Assembly (NCBI GenBank): GCA_014380825.1
Contig: JACMJD010000274.1
Span: 1 to 25,299 of the forward strand
Direction of reading: 5' to 3'
From: Phycisphaerae bacterium
Lineage (GTDB): Bacteria; Planctomycetota; Phycisphaerae; Tepidisphaerales; Tepidisphaeraceae
DNA: 25,299 bases
The notes under the pieces were generated by a model, which worked only from the letters and a program-made list of their open reading frames with translations, was not told the origin of the DNA and ran no database searches. Positions within the stretch are counted from its first letter, which is position 1. Every line of letters starts with the position of its first letter. Both the position numbers and the translations under genes were made by a program. Of the stretch, positions 6,679-13,916 are shown piece after piece.

Positions 6679-7272
6679 ATGCCCATCGAAATGGATGCAG
6701 CTTCGCAGACAGCCACGGTGTCGGCGCTTTTATTTTGGGCGTTCGCTGTGATGAGCGCGCTGAGCGCGATCGGCGTGGTCATCTCGAAAAACATCGTGCG
6801 CACCGCGGTGTGCCTGCTGTTCACGCTGCTCGGTGTAGGCGGATTGTACTTCCTGCTGAACGCGGAATTCCTCGCGGCCGTGCAGCTTGTGGTTTACGCG
6901 GGCGGCACGCTCATCCTGATCGTCTTCGGCGTGATGTTGACCAGCAAGAGCCCGTTCAGCCGGTTCGAGCCGAAGGTGGCGGAAGTGGTCATCGCGCTGT
7001 CGATTAACCTGATCCTGTTGTTCGCGCTGGTGCTGGGCATCAAGCGAGCGACGTTCAAGATCGCACCGGTCGACGGCACGTATTACCCGATCGAAAAACT
7101 CGGCCAGGCGCTGCTGGGCGATTATCTGATCCCGTTCGAGCTGGCCAGCGTGCTGCTGCTGGCGGTGATGATCGGTGCGGCGTATCTGGCGAAAGGTCGA
7201 AGACGCGAAAGCACTGATCCAACGCCGGCGCACGCGCCGAATTTGAGTCGACGAGCGAAAGAGTGGAGCTAG
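6679..7272 (+). CDS. nuoJ: NADH-quinone oxidoreductase subunit J
   Basis: A 197-residue membrane protein with five predicted helices, matching the NuoJ/ND6 family. The key block is EFLAAVQLVVYAGGTLILIV (63-82), which carries the conserved Tyr-Ala-Gly bulge of transmembrane helix 3 involved in coupling quinone chemistry to proton pumping. The C-terminus is a charged tail. The frame is open far upstream (from 6094), but that part is the nuoH sequence read in another frame. ATG 6679 (MPIEMDAAS) or ATG 6691 (MDAAS) is the real start; neither has a Shine-Dalgarno site, because a repeat unit fills that place. In E. coli nuoI lies between H and J. Here it does not. Confidence 0.93.
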   Translation: MPIEMDAASQTATVSALLFWAFAVMSALSAIGVVISKNIVRTAVCLLFTLLGVGGLYFLLNAEFLAAVQLVVYAGGTLILIVFGVMLTSKSPFSRFEPKVAEVVIALSINLILLFALVLGIKRATFKIAPVDGTYYPIEKLGQALLGDYLIPFELASVLLLAVMIGAAYLAKGRRRESTDPTPAHAPNLSRRAKEWS

Positions 7273-7277
7273 TCAAC

Positions 7278-7347
7278 GTGGCGTGGGCGTCTCGCCCGCG
7301 CTCTGGTGGCTTGAGCCGCGAATGCACGGGCGAGACGCCCATGCCAC
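7278..7347. repeat. Inverted-repeat doublet, family F, between nuoJ and nuoK
   Basis: Arms 7278-7300 (GTGGCGTGGGCGTCTCGCCC plus GCG) and 7325-7347 are inverted copies differing at 2 of 23 positions, with a 24-base spacer. Each arm is itself a hairpin around GGGCG-TCT-CGCCC. The element ends 10 bases before the nuoK start. Read in the nuoK frame it encodes MGVSPALWW and HGRDAHAT, a false N-terminal extension. Confidence 0.92.
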
Positions 7348-7357
7348 AGAAAACGAA

Positions 7358-7684
7358 ATGGCCATCGGTCTCCAACATTTTCTGATGCTCGCCGCGCTGC
7401 TGTTCACATGCGGCGTGGCGACGATCATGCTCAAGCGAAACGCCATCGGCATTTTGATGGGCGTCGAGCTGATCCTGAACGCGGCGAACGTGAACCTCGT
7501 CGCGTTCAACCGCTTTTCGCACGGCGGCACCGCAGCATCACCGTTACTTGACGGCCAGATTTTCGCGATCTTCGTGATCGTTCTCGCCGCAGCCGAAGCG
7601 GCCGTGGCGCTCGCGATCTTTCTGAACTTTTACAACAACTTCAACACGATTGATGTTGAGCGAGCACAGAACTTGAAAGGCTGA
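7358..7684 (+). CDS. nuoK: NADH-quinone oxidoreductase subunit K
   Basis: A 108-residue protein with three transmembrane helices, the normal size for NuoK/ND4L. It carries the two membrane-buried glutamates of the family: Glu37 in GILMGVELILNAANVN and Glu80 in IVLAAAEAAVALAI. Both belong to the proton path in the E. coli and Thermus complexes. ATG 7358 gives the usual short N-terminus (MAIGLQHFLMLAALLF). The open frame from 7283 upstream is repeat DNA and should not be included. No strong ribosome-binding site is seen. Confidence 0.95.
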   Translation: MAIGLQHFLMLAALLFTCGVATIMLKRNAIGILMGVELILNAANVNLVAFNRFSHGGTAASPLLDGQIFAIFVIVLAAAEAAVALAIFLNFYNNFNTIDVERAQNLKG

Positions 7685-7690
7685 GGGGGT

Positions 7691-7787
7691 ATTGGTTCTT
7701 GGTGATTGGTTATTGGTGCGTGCCTGAGCCGGCGACGCGTCATCCGAAGAGTGAGCACCAATAACGAATTACCAAGAACGAATAACG
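7691..7787. repeat. Inverted-repeat doublet, family G (TTGGTTCTTGGT), between nuoK and nuoL
   Basis: Arms ATTGGTTCTTGGTGATTGGT and flank (7691-7720) and AGCACCAATAACGAATTACC and flank (7754-7787) are inverted copies with about three differences in 28 bases. They fill nearly all of the 112-base nuoK-nuoL gap and end 10 bases before the nuoL start. The AT-rich sequence contrasts with the GC-rich genes around it. It is unrelated to family F. Confidence 0.88.
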
Positions 7788-7796
7788 ATCTACACC

Positions 7797-10073
7797 ATGC
7801 CGCTGCCTGCCTTACTCCTACTCATCGCCGTTCTCCTCCCACTCGCATCGTTCACGGTGCTGGTGTTCATCGGCAAGCGGATGGGCAATCCGCTGGCCGG
7901 GTGGTTTGGGACGGTGGCGATCGGGGCGAGCTTTGTCTGCTCGATCGCGGCGATGGTGTCGTGGCTCGGGCAGCCGGATGGTTCGCCTTGGGGTTACGGC
8001 GGTCGCCCGATCAATCTGCTTTATCCGTGGGTGCCGACGGGTGAAGGCGTCGGTCAACATTCGCCGGGGTTTCTGGATCTGGGGATTTATGTCGACAGCG
8101 TGACGATCCTGATGTTCGCGATGATCACCGGCGTCGCGGCGCTCGTGCACCTGTTTTCGATCGGCTACATGCAGGAAGACAAGCGCTTCCCGCGATTCTT
8201 CACTTACCTGGGGCTGTTCTGTTTTTCGATGCTCGGCCTGGTGCTGGGCGGAACGATTCTCCACCTGTTTATCTTCTGGGAACTGGTGGGCCTGTGTAGT
8301 TATCTGCTGATCGGATTCTGGTACGAGAAGAAGAGCGCCAGCAACGCCGCGATCAAAGCGTTCGTGGTGAATCGCATCGGTGACTTCGGGTTTCTCATCG
8401 GCTTCGGCATTCTCTTCTATCACCTGGGCAACGTTTCGCTGGTTGAACTCTGGACACTGCTCGGCAAAGCCGGCAGCGGGCAGGCGATCACGCTGGCGAA
8501 TGGTCTCGTCTTCTCGCCGACGCTGCTGACGATCATGGGCATCGGCCTGTTCTTCGGCGCGGTGGGCAAGAGCGCACAATTCCCGCTGCACGTCTGGCTG
8601 CCCGATGCGATGGAAGGCCCGACGCCGGTCAGCGCCCTGATCCACGCCGCGACCATGGTGGCCGCGGGTGTTTATCTGGTCGCGCGAATCTTTCCGCTGC
8701 TTTCACCGGACGCAAAACTGTTCATCGCGATCATCGGCTGCACGACGCTGACGATGGCCGCGCTGATCGCGATGGCGCAAACGGACATCAAGAAAGTGCT
8801 CGCGTATTCCACGCTCAGCCAGTTGGGTTACATGATCCTGGCGATGGGCGTGGGCTCGTGGGTGGGCGGACTGTTCCACCTCATCACGCACGCGTTTTTC
8901 AAAGCACTTTTGTTCCTCGGATCGGGCTCGGTCATTCACGCCGCGCATCACGAGCAGGAGCTCCCGCAGTACGGCGGGCTCTGGAAAAAACTTCCCGTCA
9001 CCGGAACCACGTTCCTGATCGCGTGCTTCGCCATCTCCGGCTTCGGAGTATTCGGTTGGGGCTTCAGCGGGTTCTACAGCAAAGATCTCATCCTTCAGCA
9101 CGCGGCCGCATTCGGGATTCTGTCCGGTCATGGACACGACGCCAAATCCGGCTTCAACATGTACTGGCTGCTGTTCATCCTGCCGGCCATCATTGCGTAC
9201 ATCACCCCGTTCTACATGATGCGCTGCTGGACGCTGACGTTCTGGGGCAAGCCGCGAAATCAGCACGTGTACGATCACGCGCACGAGACGACGATCCTGT
9301 GGATCCCGCTGGTTGTGCTCGCGATCGCCAGCATCATCGGCGGACGCTACATGAACGTCCGGGAGTTCATCGACGCGGGCCGCGTTGAGGTGAAGAATCT
9401 CGTCAGCTTCGATGCGTACGCAGCGGCGTGGCCGTCGAAGACGGACATCCGGCCGGGTGAGCTTTCACCATCGAAGCGCATAACCGAAGGCGGTGCTGGA
9501 TCGGGAGTTGGCGCGGAGATCACCGAGCCGAAGAGTTCCGATGTCGCGGCGGAGCTGCATGGGAGCGAATCGACTGAAAAAATACTCGAGCACGCCGAAC
9601 ACACGATGCACCTCGCACTTGCCAACGGCTGGGCATGGCTCATCGGGATGGGCGCCGGCTTCCTTGTCTACATGAATGGCTACGTCGTCGCGAATCGCGT
9701 GATGGGCATCCCCGGAATGCGCGCGATCAACACCTGGCTGCTGCGCCGCATGTACTTCGACGAGCTGTACAACTTCGTCTTCGTCAGCATCCTCATGGGC
9801 TTCAGCGCACTCTGTGCCTGGTTCGATCGCTGGATTATCGACGGCATCGTCAACGGGATAGCGTGGCTGACGAAACAGTTTTCCTTTTTCATCGGAGCGA
9901 CGGACAAGTACGTCGTCGACGGCGCCGTCAACGGCGCCGCCTCGCTCGCACAGGAACTGGGCAGTGTGGTTCGCGCGCCGCAGACGGGACGAATTCGAAT
10001 GTACGTGACGGTCCTGATGATCACCGTTACGCTTGGCTTGGCGGGGACCATCATCGTGGTGCTGTCGAGGTAG
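7797..10073 (+). CDS. nuoL: NADH-quinone oxidoreductase subunit L
   Basis: A 758-residue antiporter-like subunit at the distal end of the complex I membrane arm; it pumps protons and carries the long lateral helix HL. Motifs: HLFIFWELVGLCSYLLIG with Glu162, GKSAQFPLHVWLPDAMEGPT with Lys258 (261-276 region), and VSALIHAATMVAAGVYLVAR. These match the Glu and Lys pair of the family's half-channels. It is longer than E. coli NuoL (613); the extra length is a hydrophilic loop at about 515-600 between the last antiporter-core helices and the C-terminal helices. ATG 7797 has no clear ribosome-binding site, but it gives a normal hydrophobic first helix. Confidence 0.95.
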   Translation: MPLPALLLLIAVLLPLASFTVLVFIGKRMGNPLAGWFGTVAIGASFVCSIAAMVSWLGQPDGSPWGYGGRPINLLYPWVPTGEGVGQHSPGFLDLGIYVDSVTILMFAMITGVAALVHLFSIGYMQEDKRFPRFFTYLGLFCFSMLGLVLGGTILHLFIFWELVGLCSYLLIGFWYEKKSASNAAIKAFVVNRIGDFGFLIGFGILFYHLGNVSLVELWTLLGKAGSGQAITLANGLVFSPTLLTIMGIGLFFGAVGKSAQFPLHVWLPDAMEGPTPVSALIHAATMVAAGVYLVARIFPLLSPDAKLFIAIIGCTTLTMAALIAMAQTDIKKVLAYSTLSQLGYMILAMGVGSWVGGLFHLITHAFFKALLFLGSGSVIHAAHHEQELPQYGGLWKKLPVTGTTFLIACFAISGFGVFGWGFSGFYSKDLILQHAAAFGILSGHGHDAKSGFNMYWLLFILPAIIAYITPFYMMRCWTLTFWGKPRNQHVYDHAHETTILWIPLVVLAIASIIGGRYMNVREFIDAGRVEVKNLVSFDAYAAAWPSKTDIRPGELSPSKRITEGGAGSGVGAEITEPKSSDVAAELHGSESTEKILEHAEHTMHLALANGWAWLIGMGAGFLVYMNGYVVANRVMGIPGMRAINTWLLRRMYFDELYNFVFVSILMGFSALCAWFDRWIIDGIVNGIAWLTKQFSFFIGATDKYVVDGAVNGAASLAQELGSVVRAPQTGRIRMYVTVLMITVTLGLAGTIIVVLSR

Positions 10074-10077
10074 CTTC

Positions 10078-10135
10078 GTATCACGGGCGTCTCGCCCGTG
10101 TTGAGTGCTTGGCACGGGCGAGACGCCCGTGATAC
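10078..10135. repeat. Perfect 23-base inverted repeat, family F, between nuoL and nuoM
   Basis: Arms 10078-10100 and 10113-10135 are perfectly complementary over 23 bases with a 12-base spacer; the core of each is CACGGGCGTCTCGCCCGTG or its complement. Each arm folds alone (8-bp stem, 3-base loop) and the pair folds together. The element starts four bases after the nuoL stop and ends just at the nuoM ribosome-binding site (AGGA, 10136-10139). Confidence 0.95.
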
Positions 10136-10145
10136 AGGACGACAA

Positions 10146-11747
10146 ATGGACTTTCTGAATAACTGGCTGCTGACAATCCTGATCTTCCTGCCCACCGCCG
10201 GCGCGCTCGTGGTGATGTTCGCCAAGACGCGCGACGCCGTGCGCTGGACGGCGCTGCTGGTCACGCTCGCAACGTTCCTGCTCTCGCTCCTGCTGTTCGC
10301 CACATTCGAATGGACCGGCCCCAACGGTGGCGCGGTGCAAATGGTCAACAACGCCGGCAAAGGCGCTGCCTGGATTCCGGCGTTCAACATTCAATACAAG
10401 GTTGGCATCGACGGACTGAATTTTCCCCTCGTCATTCTCACCACGTTCATCTGCTTCCTCTCGCTGATCGCGAGCTGGAACATCGAAAAGATGACCAAAG
10501 GCTACATGATTCTGTTTCTCCTTCTGGAGACCGGAATCCTGGGCGTGTTCCTCTCGCTCGACTTCTTCCTGTTCTATGTCTTCTTCGAAGTCAGCCTGCT
10601 GCCAATGTACTTCCTGATCGGCATCTGGGGCGGCCCGCGAAAAGAATACGCGGCCATCAAGTTCTTCCTGTACACGCTGGTCGGTTCGATCGGCCTGCTG
10701 ATCATGCTGATCGGCACGTATCTCTACACGCGCAACCTCGGCGTGGCCGGTATCGACGCTCGCGGAACGTTTGATCTCACGTTGCTCGCCCGCGCCGACG
10801 TTCGCGCCGCTATGGGCGTGGCAGGTCTCACGCTCGGCATCGCGAAAACATTCTTCGTGCTGGCGATGATCGGCTTCCTGATCAAAGTGCCGGCCGTGCC
10901 GTTCCACACGTGGTTGCCGGATGCGCACGTCGAAGCGCCGACACCGATCAGCATGATCCTGGCCGCGATCCTTCTGAAGATGGGCGGATACGGGATCTTC
11001 CGAATCGCGTATCCGCTGTTCCCTGATGCCGCGAAAGAACTCTGGCTGTTGTTCGCACTGGTTGGCGTGGTCAGCATCATCTACGGCGCGCTGTGCGCGA
11101 TGAGCCAGACAGATTTCAAAAAGCTCGTCGCGTATTCCAGCGTGTCGCACATGGGTTTCGTCGTGCTGGGCGCCGCCATGATGACCGACGCGGCCGTCAA
11201 TGGCGCGCTATTCATGATGATCGCCCACGGCATCACCAGCGCGATGCTGTTCTTCCTGGTGGGTGTCGTCTACGAACGCGCGCACCATCGCGATCTGAAC
11301 CGCATGGGCGGCCTCGCGACGACGATGCCGGTTTACACGGGATTCAGCACGGTCGGCTTCTTCGCCAACCTCGGTTTGCCCGGCTTGTGCGGGTTCGTCG
11401 GCGAAGTGCTCGTACTGATCGGATCATTCGCGGCCGCCAAGCCGGATTCGATCCTGATGAAATACACGAACGGCGCCGCGTACTATCCGATCATGACGCT
11501 CGCCATTATCGCATGTTTCGGCGTGATCCTGACCGCCGGCTACATGCTCTGGACCATGCAGCGCGTGTTCTTCGGCCCGGAAAAACCGGACTTCAAGTCG
11601 TTCCCGGAAGTGGATGGCCGCGAAGTGCTCGTGCTCACGCCGCTGACGATCATGGCGATTTTACTGGGTATTTTGCCGACGCTGACGTTCTTTGTCTTTA
11701 CCGATCAGACCGTGAAGGCGCTATTCAAGATCTTTGGCGCGAACTGA
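10146..11747 (+). CDS. nuoM: NADH-quinone oxidoreductase subunit M
   Basis: A 533-residue antiporter-like subunit. It contains FYVFFEVSLLPMYFLIGIWG with Glu148, FLIKVPAVPFHTWLPDAHVE with Lys247, and APTPISMILAAILLKMGGYG, which are the family's conserved proton-channel blocks. The length is close to that of E. coli NuoM (509). ATG 10146 follows an AGGA at 10136-10139 and gives MDFLNNWLLTILIFLP. The open frame back to 10098 is translated family F repeat. Its stop codon lies 16 bases before the nuoN ATG, and there is no repeat in that junction. Confidence 0.95.
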   Translation: MDFLNNWLLTILIFLPTAGALVVMFAKTRDAVRWTALLVTLATFLLSLLLFATFEWTGPNGGAVQMVNNAGKGAAWIPAFNIQYKVGIDGLNFPLVILTTFICFLSLIASWNIEKMTKGYMILFLLLETGILGVFLSLDFFLFYVFFEVSLLPMYFLIGIWGGPRKEYAAIKFFLYTLVGSIGLLIMLIGTYLYTRNLGVAGIDARGTFDLTLLARADVRAAMGVAGLTLGIAKTFFVLAMIGFLIKVPAVPFHTWLPDAHVEAPTPISMILAAILLKMGGYGIFRIAYPLFPDAAKELWLLFALVGVVSIIYGALCAMSQTDFKKLVAYSSVSHMGFVVLGAAMMTDAAVNGALFMMIAHGITSAMLFFLVGVVYERAHHRDLNRMGGLATTMPVYTGFSTVGFFANLGLPGLCGFVGEVLVLIGSFAAAKPDSILMKYTNGAAYYPIMTLAIIACFGVILTAGYMLWTMQRVFFGPEKPDFKSFPEVDGREVLVLTPLTIMAILLGILPTLTFFVFTDQTVKALFKIFGAN

Positions 11748-11763
11748 AACTGACTTGAGTCAC

Positions 11764-13395
11764 ATGAACTTTCTCCTCGCAGCGATCGACAAACCGTTCA
11801 TCCCCGGCTGGGCCGCGCCTGGTACGGGCATGCGTCCGTTCGCGGCGGAGCTGGTGCTGATCGGCACGATCATCGCCGTGCTGCTGGCGCCGTTCTTTTC
11901 GAAGAAGTCGAACATCCTCTGCGCCGCGATCTCGATCGTCGGTTTGCTGATCGCTCTGGCGTTTGAGATCTTCGTCGGCACCGGCGGACAACCCGGCGAA
12001 TACTTCCGCGGACTGCTCGTCGCTGATTCATTCTCGCAACTTTGGAAAATCCTGCTGTTTATCTTCACCATCGGCGTGATCGTGATGTGGTTCTGCACCA
12101 CCGCCAGCTCGATGCACGAAGGCGACGGCCCCGAATTCTTCACGCTGCTGCTCGCCGCCACGCTTGGCATGGCGATCATGTCCAGCACCGCGAACCTGCT
12201 GATGCTGTTCATGGCCGTCGAGATGGCTTCGCTGCCGAGCTATGTGCTGGCCGGCTTCCGCAAGACGAATCGAATTGGCGCGGAAGCGTCGCTGAAATAC
12301 GTTCTCTTCGGCGCTGCCACCAGCGCAATCATGGTCTACGGCCTGTCGATTCTATACGGCCTGTATGGCACGCTTCAGGTCGATGAGCTTGGCCGGTTGA
12401 TGGCCACGTCCACACTCGGCGTCGGCGGATCGGCGCTGCTCGCCGTCGCTCTGGCCGGCTTGATCGTCGGCATCGGCTTCAAGGTGTCGGCCGTGCCGTT
12501 TCACTTCTGGTGCCCGGATGTGTTCGAAGGCGCGAGCATCGACGTCAGTGCGTTCCTTTCGGTCGCATCGAAAGGCGCGGCGCTGGCGCTGCTCCTTCGC
12601 GTGCTGATGACCTTCGCCGCCGGCGCGGGTTATCACGATGCGCCGGGCATCTCGATGAACGCGCTCGCGATCGTTATCGGCGTGATCGGCGCGATCACCG
12701 CCACCGTCGGCAACACGTCCGCGTTCGTTCAAACCAATATCAAGCGCCTGCTCGCGTACAGCTCGATCGCCCACGCCGGCTACATGCTGTGCGCGTTGTC
12801 GCTGCTCGTTCGTGGCGCCAAAGCGCAGGCGGATTTCGATCCCACCGGTGAGGCCGCCCGCGCGATTCTGATTTACCTCGCGATCTATATGTTCATGAAC
12901 CTCGGCGCGTTCACCGTCGCGGGTTTGATCTGGCGAGAAACCGGTAGCGAGAAAATCGAAGACTACGCCGGCATGGGCCGTCGCTCGCCGATCCTGGCGC
13001 TGTGCATGACGATCTTCATGTTCAGCCTGGTCGGACTGCCGCCGCTGGCTGGATTCACCGCGAAGGTTTACGTCCTGTGGGCGCTGATCCAGAACGGCGG
13101 CTGGTGGTGGGCGCTGGTCGCGGTGATAGGCATCAACACGATCCTCAGCTTGTACTATTACGTGCGCGTCGTGAAGGTAATGTACCTGAACCAAAGCGAT
13201 CGGCCCGCGTTCATGCCGAACCCGATCGGCCTGGGTGTGTCCGTGCTGTGCGCACTGATGTTGTTCCTAATGTTCATCGGCTTCGGCCCGCTCAATCGAC
13301 TGGCGCGAACACACAGTGATGTTTATCTAGGCGACGACGTCGCCGCGCGAAACGTGGTGACGCCGCTGAAGACTGCGTCCGTCGAGCTGCCGTAA
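11764..13395 (+). CDS. nuoN: NADH-quinone oxidoreductase subunit N
   Basis: A 543-residue antiporter-like subunit next to NuoK in the complex. Blocks include LLMLFMAVEMASLPSYVLAG with Glu153, GFKVSAVPFHFWCPDVFEGA (the equivalent of the Lys-containing half-channel), and TNIKRLLAYSSIAHAGYML. ATG 11764 gives MNFLLAAIDKPFIPG. A TTG at 11734 would overlap the end of nuoM by 14 bases and add 10 residues, which is less likely. It is the last nuo gene, as in E. coli. The next gene starts about 33 bases downstream on the same strand with no visible terminator. Confidence 0.95.
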   Translation: MNFLLAAIDKPFIPGWAAPGTGMRPFAAELVLIGTIIAVLLAPFFSKKSNILCAAISIVGLLIALAFEIFVGTGGQPGEYFRGLLVADSFSQLWKILLFIFTIGVIVMWFCTTASSMHEGDGPEFFTLLLAATLGMAIMSSTANLLMLFMAVEMASLPSYVLAGFRKTNRIGAEASLKYVLFGAATSAIMVYGLSILYGLYGTLQVDELGRLMATSTLGVGGSALLAVALAGLIVGIGFKVSAVPFHFWCPDVFEGASIDVSAFLSVASKGAALALLLRVLMTFAAGAGYHDAPGISMNALAIVIGVIGAITATVGNTSAFVQTNIKRLLAYSSIAHAGYMLCALSLLVRGAKAQADFDPTGEAARAILIYLAIYMFMNLGAFTVAGLIWRETGSEKIEDYAGMGRRSPILALCMTIFMFSLVGLPPLAGFTAKVYVLWALIQNGGWWWALVAVIGINTILSLYYYVRVVKVMYLNQSDRPAFMPNPIGLGVSVLCALMLFLMFIGFGPLNRLARTHSDVYLGDDVAARNVVTPLKTASVELP

Positions 13396-13428
13396 TATGT
13401 CAACCGTAACGTGGCAATCGTAGACTCA

Positions 13429-13914
13429 ATGATCGACACACTGCCCATGTCATCCGTCCCAGTCGCTACCGTCGAGATTCTGAACGATCTGCTCGACGCG
13501 GAGCTGAACAGCGTCTTCCGCTTCATGGGCGAAGGCTCGCCATACCTGAACGGCGCGACGGCTGCTGTTCGCGCGCCGCTCGCCGCGATGGTCGAAGCAA
13601 GCACGCGCCGCGCGCACGAGCTGTACGATTTGATTGAAGGCCTGGGCGGCTCACCAGTCCCGCGAGGATTGCGGAGCGAAGAACAATACCTCGCGTTCCT
13701 CTCGCTAAAATTCCTGCTGCCCAAGCTGGTGCACGAGAAACAGCTAGCCATTCGACGCTGGCAAAGCGCCCTGGCGGGCGTGCGAACGGTGCCGGCAGCG
13801 CCGCGGGAAGCGATGCAACTTCTCGAGTCGCATCTTGCGGAGTTGAATCGGGAGCTTCAGTCTCTCGAACAAGCCACTACGCACGTCACGCCGGCGCCGA
13901 CGCATTCGAAATAA
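13429..13914 (+). CDS. Small all-helical protein, possibly ferritin-like, downstream of nuoN
   Basis: A protein of about 161 residues with no signal peptide and no transmembrane segment. Four amphipathic helices can be drawn: VEILNDLLDAELNSVFRFMG; a segment around MVEASTRRAHELYDLIEGLG; LSLKFLLPKLVHEKQLAIRR; and a C-terminal ESHLAELNRELQSLEQ. Glu and His residues at one per helix (ELN, RAHELYDLIE, VHEK) resemble the metal-site spacing of ferritin-like four-helix bundles, but no clean ExxH pair is present, so this is a fold guess. Starts at GTG 13411, ATG 13429 and ATG 13447 are all possible, and none has a ribosome-binding site. The short gap after nuoN suggests it is transcribed with the nuo genes. 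It ends two bases before the stop codon of the convergent M32 gene. Confidence 0.7.
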   Translation: MIDTLPMSSVPVATVEILNDLLDAELNSVFRFMGEGSPYLNGATAAVRAPLAAMVEASTRRAHELYDLIEGLGGSPVPRGLRSEEQYLAFLSLKFLLPKLVHEKQLAIRRWQSALAGVRTVPAAPREAMQLLESHLAELNRELQSLEQATTHVTPAPTHSK

Positions 13915-13916
13915 GA

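Noticed and set aside
9465..11150. A 561-codon open frame antisense to nuoL and nuoM
   Set aside because: It crosses two well-supported genes and the family F repeat, and its product is a charged low-complexity shadow.
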